A DNA stretch of 64,000 nucleotides from Symmetrospora coprosmae (lineage: Eukaryota; Basidiomycota; Cystobasidiomycetes; Symmetrosporaceae): positions 248,001-312,000 of the forward strand of contig VUYT01000011.1 of the NCBI GenBank assembly GCA_008802785.1, given 5' to 3'. The position numbers and the translations under genes are program-made. The notes beneath the pieces are model-generated. The model had not been told where the DNA came from. It saw only the letters and a list, made by a program, of their open reading frames with translations, and ran no database searches. This document shows, piece by piece, positions 10,794 to 22,700 of the stretch (position 1 is the stretch's first letter; each line of letters begins with the position of its first letter).

Positions 10794-12667
10794 ATGTCCG
10801 GCATCAAGGCTGCCAGAATGAGCGAGGCTCTCACTCGCAGTGGGACGATAACAGCAGTAGCAGCGTCAGTAGGGAGGTCATCGGCGAGGACGATCCTGCA
10901 CGGACGCACCATCTCAACAGCTCAACAGGTCGCAGGCCCCTCGATGCGGCAGCCATCATTAGCCGCCAGTTTTTCTACGCTCAATGCCAGACGCGCGGGC
11001 TTTCCCAGATCGTTCAAGGAGGGACAGGTCCGTCAATACAGCATTGCTGGAAAGATTAAAGTTGGCCACCTTCCGCTCGCCGTCTTACTGTTCCACTGCT
11101 GCGCTTCCTATCCATGACGTCGGCCGCTTCTCTGGCCCCTTCCTCCGTCCCTTCCCTTGCCGCCATCGCCTACCAGAGTACCCTGGAGATGGGCCTGTGC
11201 TGACATGACACACTGCTTATGATCTCACAGAACACCATCGTCGAGAACTTTGGCGGAGGCGAGAAGTACGCGTCTCCCGAGGACAGGTGAGATGACTCGG
11301 ATGACCGTAGCGGTTGCGGCAGTGACAGATTCCAGCTTGGAGCTGATTCCGCCTCTAATTCTGTCCTCGACAGCTTCTCGCTTGAAGATGTGCCGGACCT
11401 CAGCGGGAAGGTCGCTGTTGTGACTGGCGGATCCGAGGGCATCGGCTATGGCGCAACGCACACCTTCCTCAACAAAGGCATCAAGAAGCTCTTCGTCATC
11501 AGCGTAGACAAAGAGGTCGCGGATGGAGCCAACAAGGCAATTGCGGAGGAGCTCGGGCAGGATGCGGCAGACAGGACCACATGGATTCATCTCGATCTGT
11601 CGGACTGGGCTGCCATTCCCAAGGCGGCAGAGCAGATCACTAGCAGCACGGACAGGATAGACATTCTCTTCAACAACGCTGCGAGGGGAATAATGACCTA
11701 CCAGCTCACAGACTATGGCGTGGACCGACACATGGCACTGGTTGGTTGCGCCTCACTCACGCCATGTCCCCTAGACACTGATCCACTCGCCCATATCTCA
11801 GAACCACATGGGACATGTCATCTTGACCTCGCACTTGCTGCCACTTATCAAGGAAACCGCTTCCAAGGGCAATACCGTCCGCATCGCGAACCAGTCCTCA
11901 AATGCTCACCAGGGCGCACCGTCGGACGTCAAATTTGTATCGCTGGATGAGCTGAACCAGGATCTGGGTCCGAATGGCCAATACGGTCGATCCAAGCTTG
12001 CTGGCATCCTGTATGCCAAATACTTGAACAAGGTGACTTACTTCATCTGTGGGACCGCTCCATTACGTCATGCTGACATGTTCAGTACCTACAGCACTTG
12101 ACCTCCCAGTACCCGAACATCCTGGTCAACGCTAGTCATCCTGGCTTCGTCCGAACCAAGCAATCTAAGGTAGGCTCGTTAGCACGGCCAGTCCGAGGGG
12201 CATGCCGTAGATCATGGGCTGATCCTTATCCGGCGCCTTTTCAGTATGATATCCACGAGGCCATGCCTCTTGCAGGCTACGGCATGTCTGTCTTGATGGC
12301 GTGAGTTTCGGGAGCGCTGTTGCCGCATCGTAGCCGGAAGGTCTGACTTTTCGACCTCGATGCTCGCAGCCCGTTCCAGAAGGACCAGTTCGAGGGAGCC
12401 CTCTCAGGAGTGTTCGCGTGCACCAAGACCGAGAAGGTGCGTCGACACCACGGCTCTCGGCCTCGCCGTTCGTCCGGTTGACCACGTACTATCTGAGCCC
12501 TCCAGTCCGGCCGCTACTATTGCGTCCCTTGCGTCGACGAGCCTGGGAGCGCCATGGCGAACGACATGGACCTCGCAGAGCAGCTCATGAAGCTCACTCG
12601 CGAGGTTGTCGCGTCCAAGACGGCAAGCCAGTCTGTTGACAAGGGCTGCCCGATGCAGGACTACTAG
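10794..12667 (+). CDS. SDR-family oxidoreductase, array copy C, with putative mitochondrial presequence
   Basis: Third paralogue. Exons are 10794-11060, 11231-11286, 11374-11740, 11802-12032, 12095-12169, 12245-12300, 12370-12436 and 12506-12667, giving about 426 residues. Exon 1 encodes 89 residues instead of 9. The extra 80 are rich in Arg, Ser, Ala and Thr and nearly free of acidic residues (for example RRAGFPRSFK and VRQYSIAGK), as in mitochondrial targeting presequences. From NTIVENFGGGEKYASPED onward it aligns with A and B. Motifs are TGGSEGIG, NNAARG, NQSSNAHQ and YGRSK. It probably performs the same type of reaction inside mitochondria; the substrate is unknown. The ATG at 10794 corresponds to the start of B (MSGI). 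Confidence 0.87.
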
Positions 12668-13030
12668 GGCTTCCGACCCGTTTCACACGCAGCGTAGGAA
12701 GCTCGTCACGATGTCATACTCATGTAGCGATAGGAGCTGCATACGAGCTCATGCAGTACAGGACTGCAGCTGGTTGAATTTGTGCCTCAGCTCTGGGCAG
12801 CATTGATACCCGGGCCGCGGGCTGCCGAATGCTACGTCATCGATTGCGCGTGCTGAGTGAGCAAGCGAGGAAAAGCAAAGGCAAAGGTGCTGGAGCGGAC
12901 TTCCATCGTCTTTCTCCCTTCTAGAGCACAATAGTAGAGCTTCCTTGCAGTGCATTTGACCTCTGCACCCTCGCATCAGTCGCTCCCTCTATCGTACAGC
13001 GTCCATTCTCTCCGTTCCAGGCAGCCACAG
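12668..13030. other. Intergenic region between SDR copy C and the OYE gene
   Basis: 363 bp. It holds the 3' end of copy C and the OYE promoter, with a C/T-rich stretch just before the ATG at 13031. Nothing else is recognised. Confidence 0.5.
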
Positions 13031-14601
13031 ATGTCGTCCACCACCGCAAACGGCCAGGACTCGCGCCGCCTCTTCAAGCCAGTCAAGCTCGGCAATGTAG
13101 AGCTCACCAACCGCCTCGCAATGGCACCTCTGACGCGATTCCGTGCGGACAACCATGTGCGTGCACGATGGCAGAGCTGGAGGAGCCGGTCGCCAGAGGG
13201 CGGGAGTGTCGGGCTGACTCAGTGCGACTCTTCACGCTTCTTCTGAACCCTCGTTATGCATGACAGATCCCCCAAGACAGGCATGCCACCTACTACTCCC
13301 AGCGTGCATCTGCTGGCCTCATCATCAGCGAGGCCACGTACATCGCTGAAGAGGGTGAGCGAGCTTTCCCGTTAGACCTCGCCAGCCCGGCCAGCGGGTG
13401 GGAGATGGTGCACTTTGCACTGTTACAGCAGCTAATGTATACTTATCGTGCTCTCTTAGCCGGAGGCATGCCCCACGTCCCCGGAATCCACTCGAAGGAG
13501 CAGATTGCAGGCTGGAAGAAGACGACCGAAGCCGTTCACAAGGCGGGCGGGCACATCTACTGCCAGCTGTGGGCGCTCGGTCGCGCAAACCCGGGAAACG
13601 CAGACGTGCCCAAGGTTGTCTCCGCTAGCGACCAGCCTTTCGAGGGCGGCGCAAAGCCAGAAGCGCAGAGTGTCGAGGACATCAAGCGCTACGTCGGCCT
13701 GTACACCACCGCGGCAAAGAACGCCATCGAGGCCGGCTTCGACGGAGTCGAGATCCACAGTGTGAGTAACTGTACAAGCAGGTATCTGTGAACCAGACTG
13801 ACCCGTGAATATTACCGCCCGCCAGGCCAACGGATACCTGTTGCAGCAGTACATCGACAAGACTTCCAACAACCGCACGGACGACTACGGCGGATCTCTC
13901 GAGAACAGGACGCGCTTTGTCCGGGAGGTGATCAAGTCCGTCACGGATGCTATCGGGCAGGAAAAGACTGGCATCCGGTGGAGCCCCTTCGGCACCTTCC
14001 AGGGAATGGCCGGCAAGTCGGACAGCGCGTACGATGATTACAAGTACCTCGTCCAGCACATCCGGGACGACTACCCGAAGTTTGCGTGAGTCGGAGCCGA
14101 CACACGCTGTGTGCGGAAAAGCGCAAGCTGATCGTCTCGAAATGCGAATGCAGGTACGTCCACTTTGTTGAGGACACGGAAGTGTGGCGTGGACTGCCTG
14201 AGAGCCAGATCAAGCCTCGGTCGACCGATCCCTTCCGCTCCATCCTGCGCTCGCCCGTCGAGGGCAAACACGACGACAAGCTTGGTGATTTCTACCCCGA
14301 GCCCACGGCAGAGAATCCAACACTGTTCATCGCCTGCGGTGATTTCAAGACCGAGTCGTCGATCCGCGTAAGCGAGCTCAAGGGCGACCTCATCGCAATC
14401 GGCCGCAGCTACATCAGCAACCCAGACCTCAAGGAGCGCATCGAGAACGATCTGCCATGGACGCAGTACAATAGGGACACGTTCTACCTCCCGCTCTCCG
14501 ACACTGGCTACCTCGACTACGCGGTCGCCGGCCAGCGTGGACACGGAGAGGAGGCAGAAGAGAAGAAAAAGCAGGAGAAGGAAAACAAGGCAAACATGTA
14601 G
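13031..14601 (+). CDS. Old Yellow Enzyme family NADPH dehydrogenase
   Basis: FMN-dependent ene-reductase that uses NADPH to reduce activated C=C bonds; natural substrates are usually unknown. Exons are 13031-13156, 13267-13354, 13460-13761, 13826-14085 and 14154-14601 (1224 nt, 407 residues, normal for the family). The N-terminus LFKPVKLGNVELTNR and MAPLTRFRAD form the FMN-binding start of the barrel. The intron at 13762-13825 falls inside the substrate-binding motif HSANGYLLQQ, which carries the His/Asn pair and the proton-donor Tyr. TSNNRTDDYGGSLENR and the late IAIGRSYISNPDL (phosphate-binding loop) are also present. The C-terminus has an unusual charged Glu/Lys extension (about 20 residues). 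It sits beside three SDR genes, so shared substrates are possible but unproven. Confidence 0.93.
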
Positions 14602-14884
14602 AGACAATAGATAGCAAGTAGATTAGCACTATAGAGTGATGCATACATCCTTCGCATACGTCCGCCGCTGCATGGAGAGCCGCTTCCGTCCGAATCATAG
14701 CTGGTCGCGAATCTCCGGCACGTGCAGTTGCGACGCGTCTCAGCATGCGTGCCTCAGGCATGAAGCTCGGAAAGCGCAAATGCTGGACCCGCAAGAGCTG
14801 CCGTGTGATGGCTTGTTTGCTTCTTTCTGCACATTCATTTCTCGTGCATCGGAGCCGCCAATGTTGCAACGCTCAAGTCCATCC

Positions 14885-16257
14885 ATGCTGCGCGTGTACC
14901 TGGCAGCGCTCCTTCTCCTCCTGAGCGCGTCGACGCAAGCGGCCGCCGCTTCTGGCAGGATCGTGCTTTACTCGGTCAAGTCGCTCGTGACGGCGCGGAT
15001 AGACCCGCTCATCTCGCCCGGCAAGGTGTCCCAGCAGTTAGTTCAGCCCACCCTGGCTCCGGCAGCTCCATACCTCTCTGACCTTCTTTCCTTTTTCCAG
15101 CTCGCACATCATCGTCGGCTCGAGCGCCTTCAGCCAGACGTATGACCCAGACAAGATCCGACAAGGCAAATGCTCCAACCTCGGCGTTCACGCGGATCTG
15201 TCTAACTACTGGGCGCCACAAGTCTTCCGCGTCCTGAGCAACGGGTCATACACCGCAATGAAGACTCAGACGCGCGTATACTACCAAAGCCCGGAAACAC
15301 TGACCGGTGTTGAGGTCGAGCCGTTCCCCTACGACTTCCGCATGAGTAAGGCGTGTGCTCCGCTTCCGTGCCAGACCTGTTTCTGAGAGCGCAACTCGTC
15401 CGCTTCCATCAGTCGCGGGCGATCCTGCACGCAAGACCATGGCATATCAGAGCCAGGCCGATATGGCGACATTCTACTACTGTGAAAGGAAAAGCGGCGG
15501 TCAGACCACCTCCTTCGAGTCGTATACGCTGCCAACGGTCCATTGCGATGTGATTGCGAGTAAACACCCACAACGATAGCTCCGCGAAAAGCGCGTGATG
15601 GCTGACATTTCTGCTACCTGCACAGGTCGCTAAAGTCATCTTTCCAACGTGCTGGAACGGGCAGAAGTTCGACATCAGCAACCCGCACGCCCACGTCCGG
15701 TATCCGAGCTGGGGCGGGGGGATGTGGGGCGCACGATGCCCAGCAGGCTTCGAAAGGCGGATTCCTTCGATCCTGTTGGAGACATTCTACTTCAACACGG
15801 TCAAGACGAACCCGAAGCAGCGGCAGTTCATCCTCGCGAACGGGGACACGCTGGGCTATGGCCAGCACGGGGACTTTCAAAATGGCTGGGACCAGGATGT
15901 CCTTCGGGGCATGCTCCGCGATTGTCAGAATCCGCCAGTGGAGGAGCCGGCGAACATGGCGTGTCCGGCGCTTGCGCCTTCGTATGACCAGCAAAAGGCC
16001 TTCGATTGCCGGTACGAGGGAAAGATCCCGGACGAGCCGATAGGCGCCTCGGGGCCTTTGAGGTACCTGCCGGGATGTGTGAGTGCCAGGCGCTCTCATC
16101 ATCGAGATGCAACAAGGTAATCTGACGTTGCCTATGTTACTGTCTGCAGAACCTGCCGTGGACGCCAGACATGAAGGAGAAGCCAAGCTGCAACCCGAAG
16201 ATCTACAAGGGAGATCCGAAAGTCGTCACGCCGCCTTCTTCGTTGGTCTGGCCATAG
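14885..16257 (+). CDS. Secreted DUF1996-domain protein
   Basis: Residues 1-21 are a signal peptide (MLRVYLAALLLLLSASTQA). The mature part starts with the DUF1996 hallmark RIDPLISPGKVSQHSHIIVG, with an intron inside SQHSH. It continues with GSSAF, WAPQVF, CERKSGG, IFPTCWNGQ and HVRYPSWGG. Several conserved cysteines and histidines suggest a disulfide-rich, perhaps metal-binding, fold, and the biochemical role of this fungal family is not established. There are about five exons, with introns near 15034-15100, 15345-15411, 15559-15627 and 16080-16149. The last exon ends at 16257. An in-frame ATG at 14861 is also possible and would add eight residues. Confidence 0.82.
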
Positions 16258-16676
16258 CGAAGATGATCATCCAGGTGGGGTCGCACGCAGAAGCTTGTGT
16301 ACATTCGGACTTCTTGAGAACAGGCCCGCAGGCGGGCGTGTTCAAATTCAAAATACGTATTGTTGACCTATGTACGGGCGTCCAAGTCGGTGGGCACCGC
16401 ATATGGAGCGGATCGTTAGTGCTATCACGTTGTTGTGTTGCTAGGGGGATCGGTGCATTTCCCAGCTCCTCTTTCGGATCCGATATTCGCGTTTTGCGCA
16501 CCTACCGAATTTACCGCGCGAGACATCTCATCGTGTGCGAGTAGCGCACAAACACTCACTGATCCTAAGTCTCAGTTCGTGGTCACGTCACAAAATACTC
16601 GCACCTCTCGGAGTTCACGGCGGTCTCGCCGCGGCTGAGACCCGATAACCACCTATTTCGCAGAAGCATCTCAGAT
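16258..16676. other. Intergenic region between DUF1996 and nucleoside hydrolase genes
   Basis: About 420 bp, more A/T-rich than its neighbours around 16330-16420. It holds a 3' UTR and a promoter. No RNA gene or repeat is recognised. Confidence 0.45.
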
Positions 16677-18071
16677 ATGACGAATGCTCCGGAACGCAAG
16701 CTTCTCTGGTGCGACCATGATATTGGGCACGACGACAGTATCGCCCTTCTCCTTGCGCTGTATGAGCCGTCGATAACATTGATGGGTGTCTCCACCGTGA
16801 GTGAGGCTGGCTTTCCGATACGTCTGGCCCTCGAACCGCTCCGCTGAGCATTGCGACCTCCCCCTCGACCAGGTACACGGCAATGCCGGCGTACACCATA
16901 CCACTATCAATGCCGCGAAGTGTCTCGAAGCCTTCGGCGCGCCAGCCTCGATCAAGGTGTACCCGGGTGCCGCAAAGCCTTTGATAGGCGAGGCGCACCC
17001 GGCTGTCGATATCCACGGGAACGACGGGCTAGGCGGTGTCGAGGGCCTGCCGGATGCCTCTGATCCGCGAGTACAGGCGAGGATCATGGACGCCTCTGAT
17101 CCGGTCTTCCAGGGAGGTCTTCCAGCTATCGTGGGCATGCGGGATGCGGCGCTCTCTGCGCTCAGCCAGGGCAAGAAGCTCTATCTGGGCGTCACGGGCT
17201 CGTGCACCAATGCGGCCTTGTTCCTGTCAGCGTACCCGGCACTCGCGAAGCAGGCCATCGCGCAGATCGTCTGCATGGGTGGCGGAGTCGGCATTGGCAA
17301 CATTACCGCCGCGGCCGGTAGGTCTGCACACGCTTGCGCGAACATGCTTTCCCATTCGCTGAACCAGCTACTGGCACTCCAACGCCGATCTTGCCTTCGT
17401 CCCTTTCCTTCTTAGAGTTCAACATATATGTGGACCCCTTCGCCGCGCAGATCGTGCTGGATTGCGGACTTCCAGTCTCCTGCATTCCGCTCAACGTGAC
17501 GCACCAGATGCTGTTTCACGCCGATGCGCAGCGGCACCTCCTGGACCCGCTAGCCGACGCCTCCGCTAGCGATCCTGCTGCTCCAATGCCAGCACCCGCA
17601 ACGCCGTTACGCTATACCCTCTCCACACTCATGACGTTCTTCGCAAACACGTACCGCGACGTCTTTGGCTTTCAAGACGGACCGCCTATCCACGATGCCC
17701 TCGTCGTAGCGTACCTTGCACACCCAGAGCTCTTTAGTTCCGTCAAATGTCGTGTTGACGTCGAGCTTGGCGGGGAGCATAGCAGAGGCGCATACATTGT
17801 CGATGTGTACAACCGGAAGCCTGGTCAGGTACTCAATGCTGAAATGGCTCGGGCCCTGGATGTGAGTCGCGGATGGCGTATTTGCTCTTTCTAGAGCAAG
17901 AGACTGATTATGCACCTGCAACAGGTCCCGGCGATCCTGCGCACCTTCTTTACGGCTTTCGAGAAGGCAGACCATGCGAGTCCGCTGAACGCCGGACTCA
18001 AGACAATACCGGTAGATGTGCAGGTCCCAAATGTAGCAGTCAGAGCCGCCCTTCCGCCTCCCTTGCTGTGA
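16677..18071 (+). CDS. Inosine-uridine preferring nucleoside hydrolase family protein
   Basis: Hydrolyses the N-glycosidic bond of ribonucleosides in purine/pyrimidine salvage; the exact base preference is unknown. The N-terminal calcium/ribose-binding motif is CDHDIGHDDSIAL (the family DxDxGxDD, with His in two positions where most members have Thr/Pro and Ile/Thr). Later come VHGNAGVHHTTINAAKCLE, VTGSCTNAALF, CMGGGVGIGN, EFNIYVDPFAAQIVL and a C-terminal IHDALVVAYL. There are four exons: 16677-16796, 16873 to about 17317, about 17415-17860 and 17925-18071. The Asp-to-His change in the first motif (DTDPG to DHDIG) is worth noting but keeps the acidic ligands. No signal peptide, so probably cytosolic. 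Confidence 0.87.
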
Positions 18072-18337
18072 GAAGCAGAAGCTCAGAAGTCATGGGAGAG
18101 GCACCGCAGATGAAAGCAAAGCATGACGTCCGATTACTGCGTGTGTGAAGCTATCTTTGCGGCATGTTCTCTTCCCTACTATCTGACCGTACCAGCCGTA
18201 CAAGACAGCCAGCGTAGGAAGCGGCTCACGACGTGGCCGCCATCGAAGTGTTTTGCTTGTCCATACCTCGTCGCTTGGTTGCGGCCTTGTGGTCGGGCTG
18301 AACATCGGGCGCATCGAGAAGACATGTGTGGCGACGG

Positions 18338-19326
18338 TCAGCCTTGGTCTATATTGTCAGCATAGCGCAAAAAAGAACTCCCCTTCTGGGCATCGTAATT
18401 GCGTTTGAAGTCTGCACGGTGGTCGTCGATGGGAGGACCGGTCTAAGGTGATGCAAGCGTCAGTGGCGGACCCAAGCCGGCGGATGACAGAGCATATCCA
18501 GCGCAGAGTGCTCCGGAAAACAGAGCCCCTTGTGGGAAGAGAGTGTCCAGTGACTTCACTCACATCCTCGCCCTTTTGAGCGTGGACCTGCTCGCCCCAA
18601 CGGACATTCTCGACACTAAGCTCGAAGACGCGCAGGCAGATGAAGCTCAGGAAGAGCGATGTGCCGGTGAGTGCCATGTTGCGCTCGGCGAGGAGCCTAT
18701 GGATTCACAATTCAGTCAGCAGATGGTGCCTGGGGAACTTGTCTGGCACGAATGGCCTAACCCACTTCCGCGACTCCAGGTTGGTCGCAACCATGGCGTT
18801 TGGGTCACCTCTATTCCATTGGCAGAGAGCGAGCAGAAAGCATGTAGTATGATCAGCTGAGACCTTCAAGGGCGCTCTGAATCCAACACGTTTACTCGGG
18901 GCGAGCACTTCCCGCCCTGACTGCAAGACGCACCCGTCCAGCCCGCTGTTGAAGCCTTCTTTCTCCGGCGTGATTACGACCGTGTATGCGGTGCGTAGTG
19001 CATCAATGAACAGAAGAGCGACGAAGATGGAGACGATCTTGAGGAAGTAGACCAATTTCGAGCTGCGGCGGCAAGCGGCGCGGCTCAGCGATGCGGGCCA
19101 GGGCAGTGCGCTGACGACCGACGCACACGAGCTTATTGGTCATGAGGAAGCGCATGTAGCTCTTGCGCGCCCCGAACGGTAGCGGGGTCTGCAGGTGTGG
19201 TCAGCCATGGCCGTGCCCCGACGCCTGCCCGAACCGGGGTTGACGCACCACGAGGGAGAGCAGGATTGTCGTCTTGAGGGCAACGTCGGCGCCGACAAAG
19301 TATGCTGGGAGTGACATGTTCGACAT
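18338..19326 (-). CDS. BAP31/Yet-type endoplasmic reticulum membrane protein
   Basis: Homologous in layout to yeast Yet1/Yet3 and animal BAP31, ER membrane proteins that act in export and quality control of membrane cargo. From 19326 it reads MSNMSLPAYF, then a first membrane helix, then TPLPFGARKSYMRFL. A second helix follows (LVYFLKIVSIFVALLFIDAL), then RKLLAERNMALTGTSLFLSF as the third helix. The last part is a short charged cytosolic tail. Five or so introns are inferred; those near 18790-18890 and 18395-18560 use less certain junctions, so the C-terminus (about 18338) is provisional. Three hydrophobic segments followed by a polar tail match the family. Confidence 0.72.
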
Positions 19327-19728
19327 CTTTGCTGCTGTTCCTGGTGTGTATGGCGTTGTATCTGTGCCTTTGATGAGGATGTAAGAAGCGGAGAGGCGCG
19401 CGCCTACCCGCAGCGCAGCGGTCTCCCATCGACCGGAGTGACGTGGGGCAGTCGATCAGGCACGCGCCTATACGCAAAGACCCTCAGACTCGTACACCGC
19501 TTAAGAGGCAAAAGAGAAGAAAGCAAAGCCATCGATATGCATACACGGAATGCACTGTATCTTGTATTCACGTTGACATATGGGTCAGGCTATACAAGGA
19601 AGTCGCTATGTTTATTACGTGAGCCTGGCGAGCGGATATCGATAGGTCAGGTCAAGAGCACATTAGAACAAAGCACAAGCGACATGTACCTCAAAAACAT
19701 ATGTGTGTAGTCGTCCAGCCAATCCAGC
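19327..19728. other. Intergenic region upstream of the BAP31-like gene
   Basis: About 400 bp between two minus-strand genes, A/T-rich around 19520-19720 (3' end of the upstream gene). No recognised element. Confidence 0.45.
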
Positions 19729-22700
19729 TCACTGCACCGCAGCCCTACCCTTGCCCTTGTCGAGGAACCCAGCCGAGTAGAGTTCTCTCTCGGAGCGGTT
19801 GAGCTGCAGCTTGATCTTTGCGTACTCGTCGCCTTCCTCGTCCGACGAGTAGTCGGTCTCGCGGCCGGTGCGCGTCCCCCACTCCTGTGCCCCGATGGAC
19901 TCGGACTGCTGCCGCGGCTCGGGCGCACGGGCCATGCCGAGTGCAGACCCAGCCGAGTCCTTCAGGATGCCGTTCCGGACGGGCACGGACGGGCGCTCAA
20001 CGTTGCTCGCAGGCCCGCCGGCGTTCTCGTACGTCGCGTCGCTGAGTTTGGTGTCGCCCGCCAGGCGGACAGACTTGCGCCGGCTCGGGGTGGCCCCGCC
20101 ATCCGAGAGGATCGACCGAGGTCGAGAGACAGTCGATGACAGGCCGGCGTTGGCGAGCGAAGGTGCAGTGGCCGAAGACGATAGCGCGGCCGCAGACAGG
20201 CGTTCACCGCCAGCAACGTCGCCGACGGTGCTGCTCCGCTTGACAGTCTTCTTCTTCTTGAGCGGCGCCTCGCTAAGGGTCGACGCCGGGGCCGCCTGCG
20301 ACGGCGCGGGAAGTGTGCCGAGCATCGGTACTCCAACGACACTACCGCTCCGCGAGAGGCTCGGGTTCTTCGCTGAAGGCATGTGCATGCCGCCAAGCGT
20401 GTTGGTCTGCAACGACGAGTTGGGCGCGACGACCGTCATGAGCGAGGGTGTGTCGCGGGTGACCCGCGACGCTGGGTTCTGCGTCGAAATGAGCGCCGAG
20501 TTGCGGTTGGCGCCCAAGGCTGATCCGCCGCTGGTGGCACGAGCGACGTTGTACACGAGCGCAGAAGCGTCGTAGCTGCTCTGCCTGCTCGAGCTGAGCG
20601 TCGGCGGGACGGCGAGCGTGCTGCTCGGTGCGAGGCCAGCGGTCCCAGTGGAAGGTGCGACCTTCTTCTTCTTCTTGATGGTACCCGTGCCGCTTGCAGC
20701 AGTCACGCCAGTCGCCGTGCTCTTCATGCTCGACTTCCTGTCCAGACCGGAGCCGACACCGACCGTGCTGCCTCCATCAACAGGGGCGACCTTCTTTTTC
20801 TTCTTGACGACTGTCCCCGTAGAAGCAGACGGACGCAGGGCGCCAACATCCGAGACTGCACGCGGGCGCTCGTTGGGCGGGACCCAAGCCGTGTTTGCCG
20901 CGTACGAGCTGACATTCCTGCTCGAGACGGTATTGGAGCGAGGAATGCCCACGTCCGAGAAGGCCATCTCCCTGCCCACGCTGGCGCCCAGGTTATTGTT
21001 GCTGCTCGTGCGGCGAGCGAGCATCTTGGCCGGCTGCGGATTGTTGACAACCTTGACGAGCGAGCGCGGGTCGGGCGCGTCCGAGTCCGAGTCATCCTGC
21101 CGCCTCCTGCCTCCCGTGCTCGACTTGGGCTTCTTCTTGTCGGAAACGTACACCGTCGACCCACCAATTCCAGGCGACTTGCTCGCCTTGGCGACATTCT
21201 TGTCGATCCGAGAGGTGTTCCACCCGCCTCCGGACGACTTGGAGCCGTACGCTCCACCCTCTTCATCATCGTCCCGGTCGCGACCGAGCTGATTGAGGTC
21301 GCGCTTGCGGAACAAGCCCCCAATGGCACCAAAGAGGCCACCTCCGCCGGACGATTTGCCATGCGACTCGCTCTTGCTCTTCTCGTGCCGCGAGCCGCCT
21401 CGAACAGTCGATCCGCCCGCATCGCTCTCCTGATAGTACTGGCTATTGCGGTTCCCGGCAGGCTGTCGGCCCGTCTGCAGCTTGCGTCCCGGCACGCTGT
21501 CGTCGCTCGCCGTGCGCTTGTGCGATGACAACCGGCCAAACCCGCCAAAGCTGCTCGTCCGCCTGCGGTCCTTCTCGAGGCTGCGCACCTCGTCCCGCGA
21601 CTCGGACGCCTCCTTCGCCCGGCGGTACTGCTCCGCCGCCTCCTCGGCCTCTTCGTCCTCGTCTGAGCTGTCGCCGGTGACACGTCCGCTGCGAGTGCGC
21701 GCGTTGGACGAAGGCAGGACGAGCGTCGCCTCGGGAGCGTTCTTCCTCTTGTATGCGTCGATTGTGTACGTGTTGGCGGAGGGAAGGTTGAACGCCGGCG
21801 CTGGGGCATTGTACCCCTCGACGGTGGAGTCGGCAGCAAGGGCTGCGAACCGCTTCTGGCGCTCCTCGGGCGTCTCGCGGTGTGGCTGTCCGGGCTGCTG
21901 CTGTGACTGCTGCTGCTGTGCCTGTGGCTGTGGCTGTGCTGGTGCTTGCGCCTTCTTAAGGATCCCGTTCGAGATGCCCGAGTCGGTGAGAGTGGCCGGC
22001 TGAGCGGCACGGGGAGCGACCTGCTGCACCGGCGCCGGCTGCACAGGACCACTCGAGACCATGTTGCTGACAGCGTTATGGCTCTGCTGCTGCTGCGCAC
22101 CCACCAGGCCGCTAGGCTGAGCCTGGGACTGGCGCTTGGCTGCAATCTCGGCAGGGCTGAGGGGCTTGTTGACGTGAACCTGGTACTTGCTCGGGTCGAG
22201 CCCCCCGCCTCTGCCGTTGCCCTCTTCATCCGACGAACCCCCGCGCTCATCGACCTCCTCGATGGTCTCCTCATTCGTAGCTGACGACTCGCGGCGCATG
22301 CCCCGGGCGCCAATCGTGCCGTTACCGTTGCCCCGCTCGTCGTCAGAGTACCCGTCCTCCTGATTGGCGTACCCCTGCCCTGCTCGGCGCGCTGCAACCT
22401 GCGAGGCCGAGTGCGAGGGCGCGATGACTGACCCCTCAGGAGACGTCATGTCAAAGTTGCGAGAGACCCGCTGCGAGTGCGGTGTGCCGTGGATCTGAGT
22501 CGGAGGAGGCGGCTGGGCTTGCTGCTGTGCCGCGAGGTGCAGGTCGTCTGCACCCGAGTAGATGGCAAAGTCAGCGTTGCACGGGTTTCAGGCGAACAAG
22601 AGACAGGCGCCACCCACTCATGCTGCCGTTCATGTCTGGCTCGAGGCCATCGAGGATGTCAATGCTCCTCTCTGCCGTGTCTCGCCACGTATCTGCGAGC

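Larger units (their letters stand above)
6826..12667 (+). repeat. Tandem triplication of an SDR gene (copies A, B, C)
   Basis: Three complete genes in the same orientation (6826-8474, 8839-10444, 10794-12667) have matching exon plans. Internal exons are 56, 367, 231 and 75 nt in all three. The next exon is 56 nt in C, 62 in B, and split 13+43 in A. It is followed by 67 nt in all and 165/165/162 nt. Introns are mostly diverged, but intron 2 of A and B is nearly identical, so A and B are the youngest pair. The spacers are 364 and 349 bp. Confidence 0.92.

Noticed and set aside
20724-22397. 557-codon minus-strand frame inside the BAR-like gene
   Set aside because: Same strand but another frame of the low-complexity region; Arg/Ser-rich composition typical of shadow reading.
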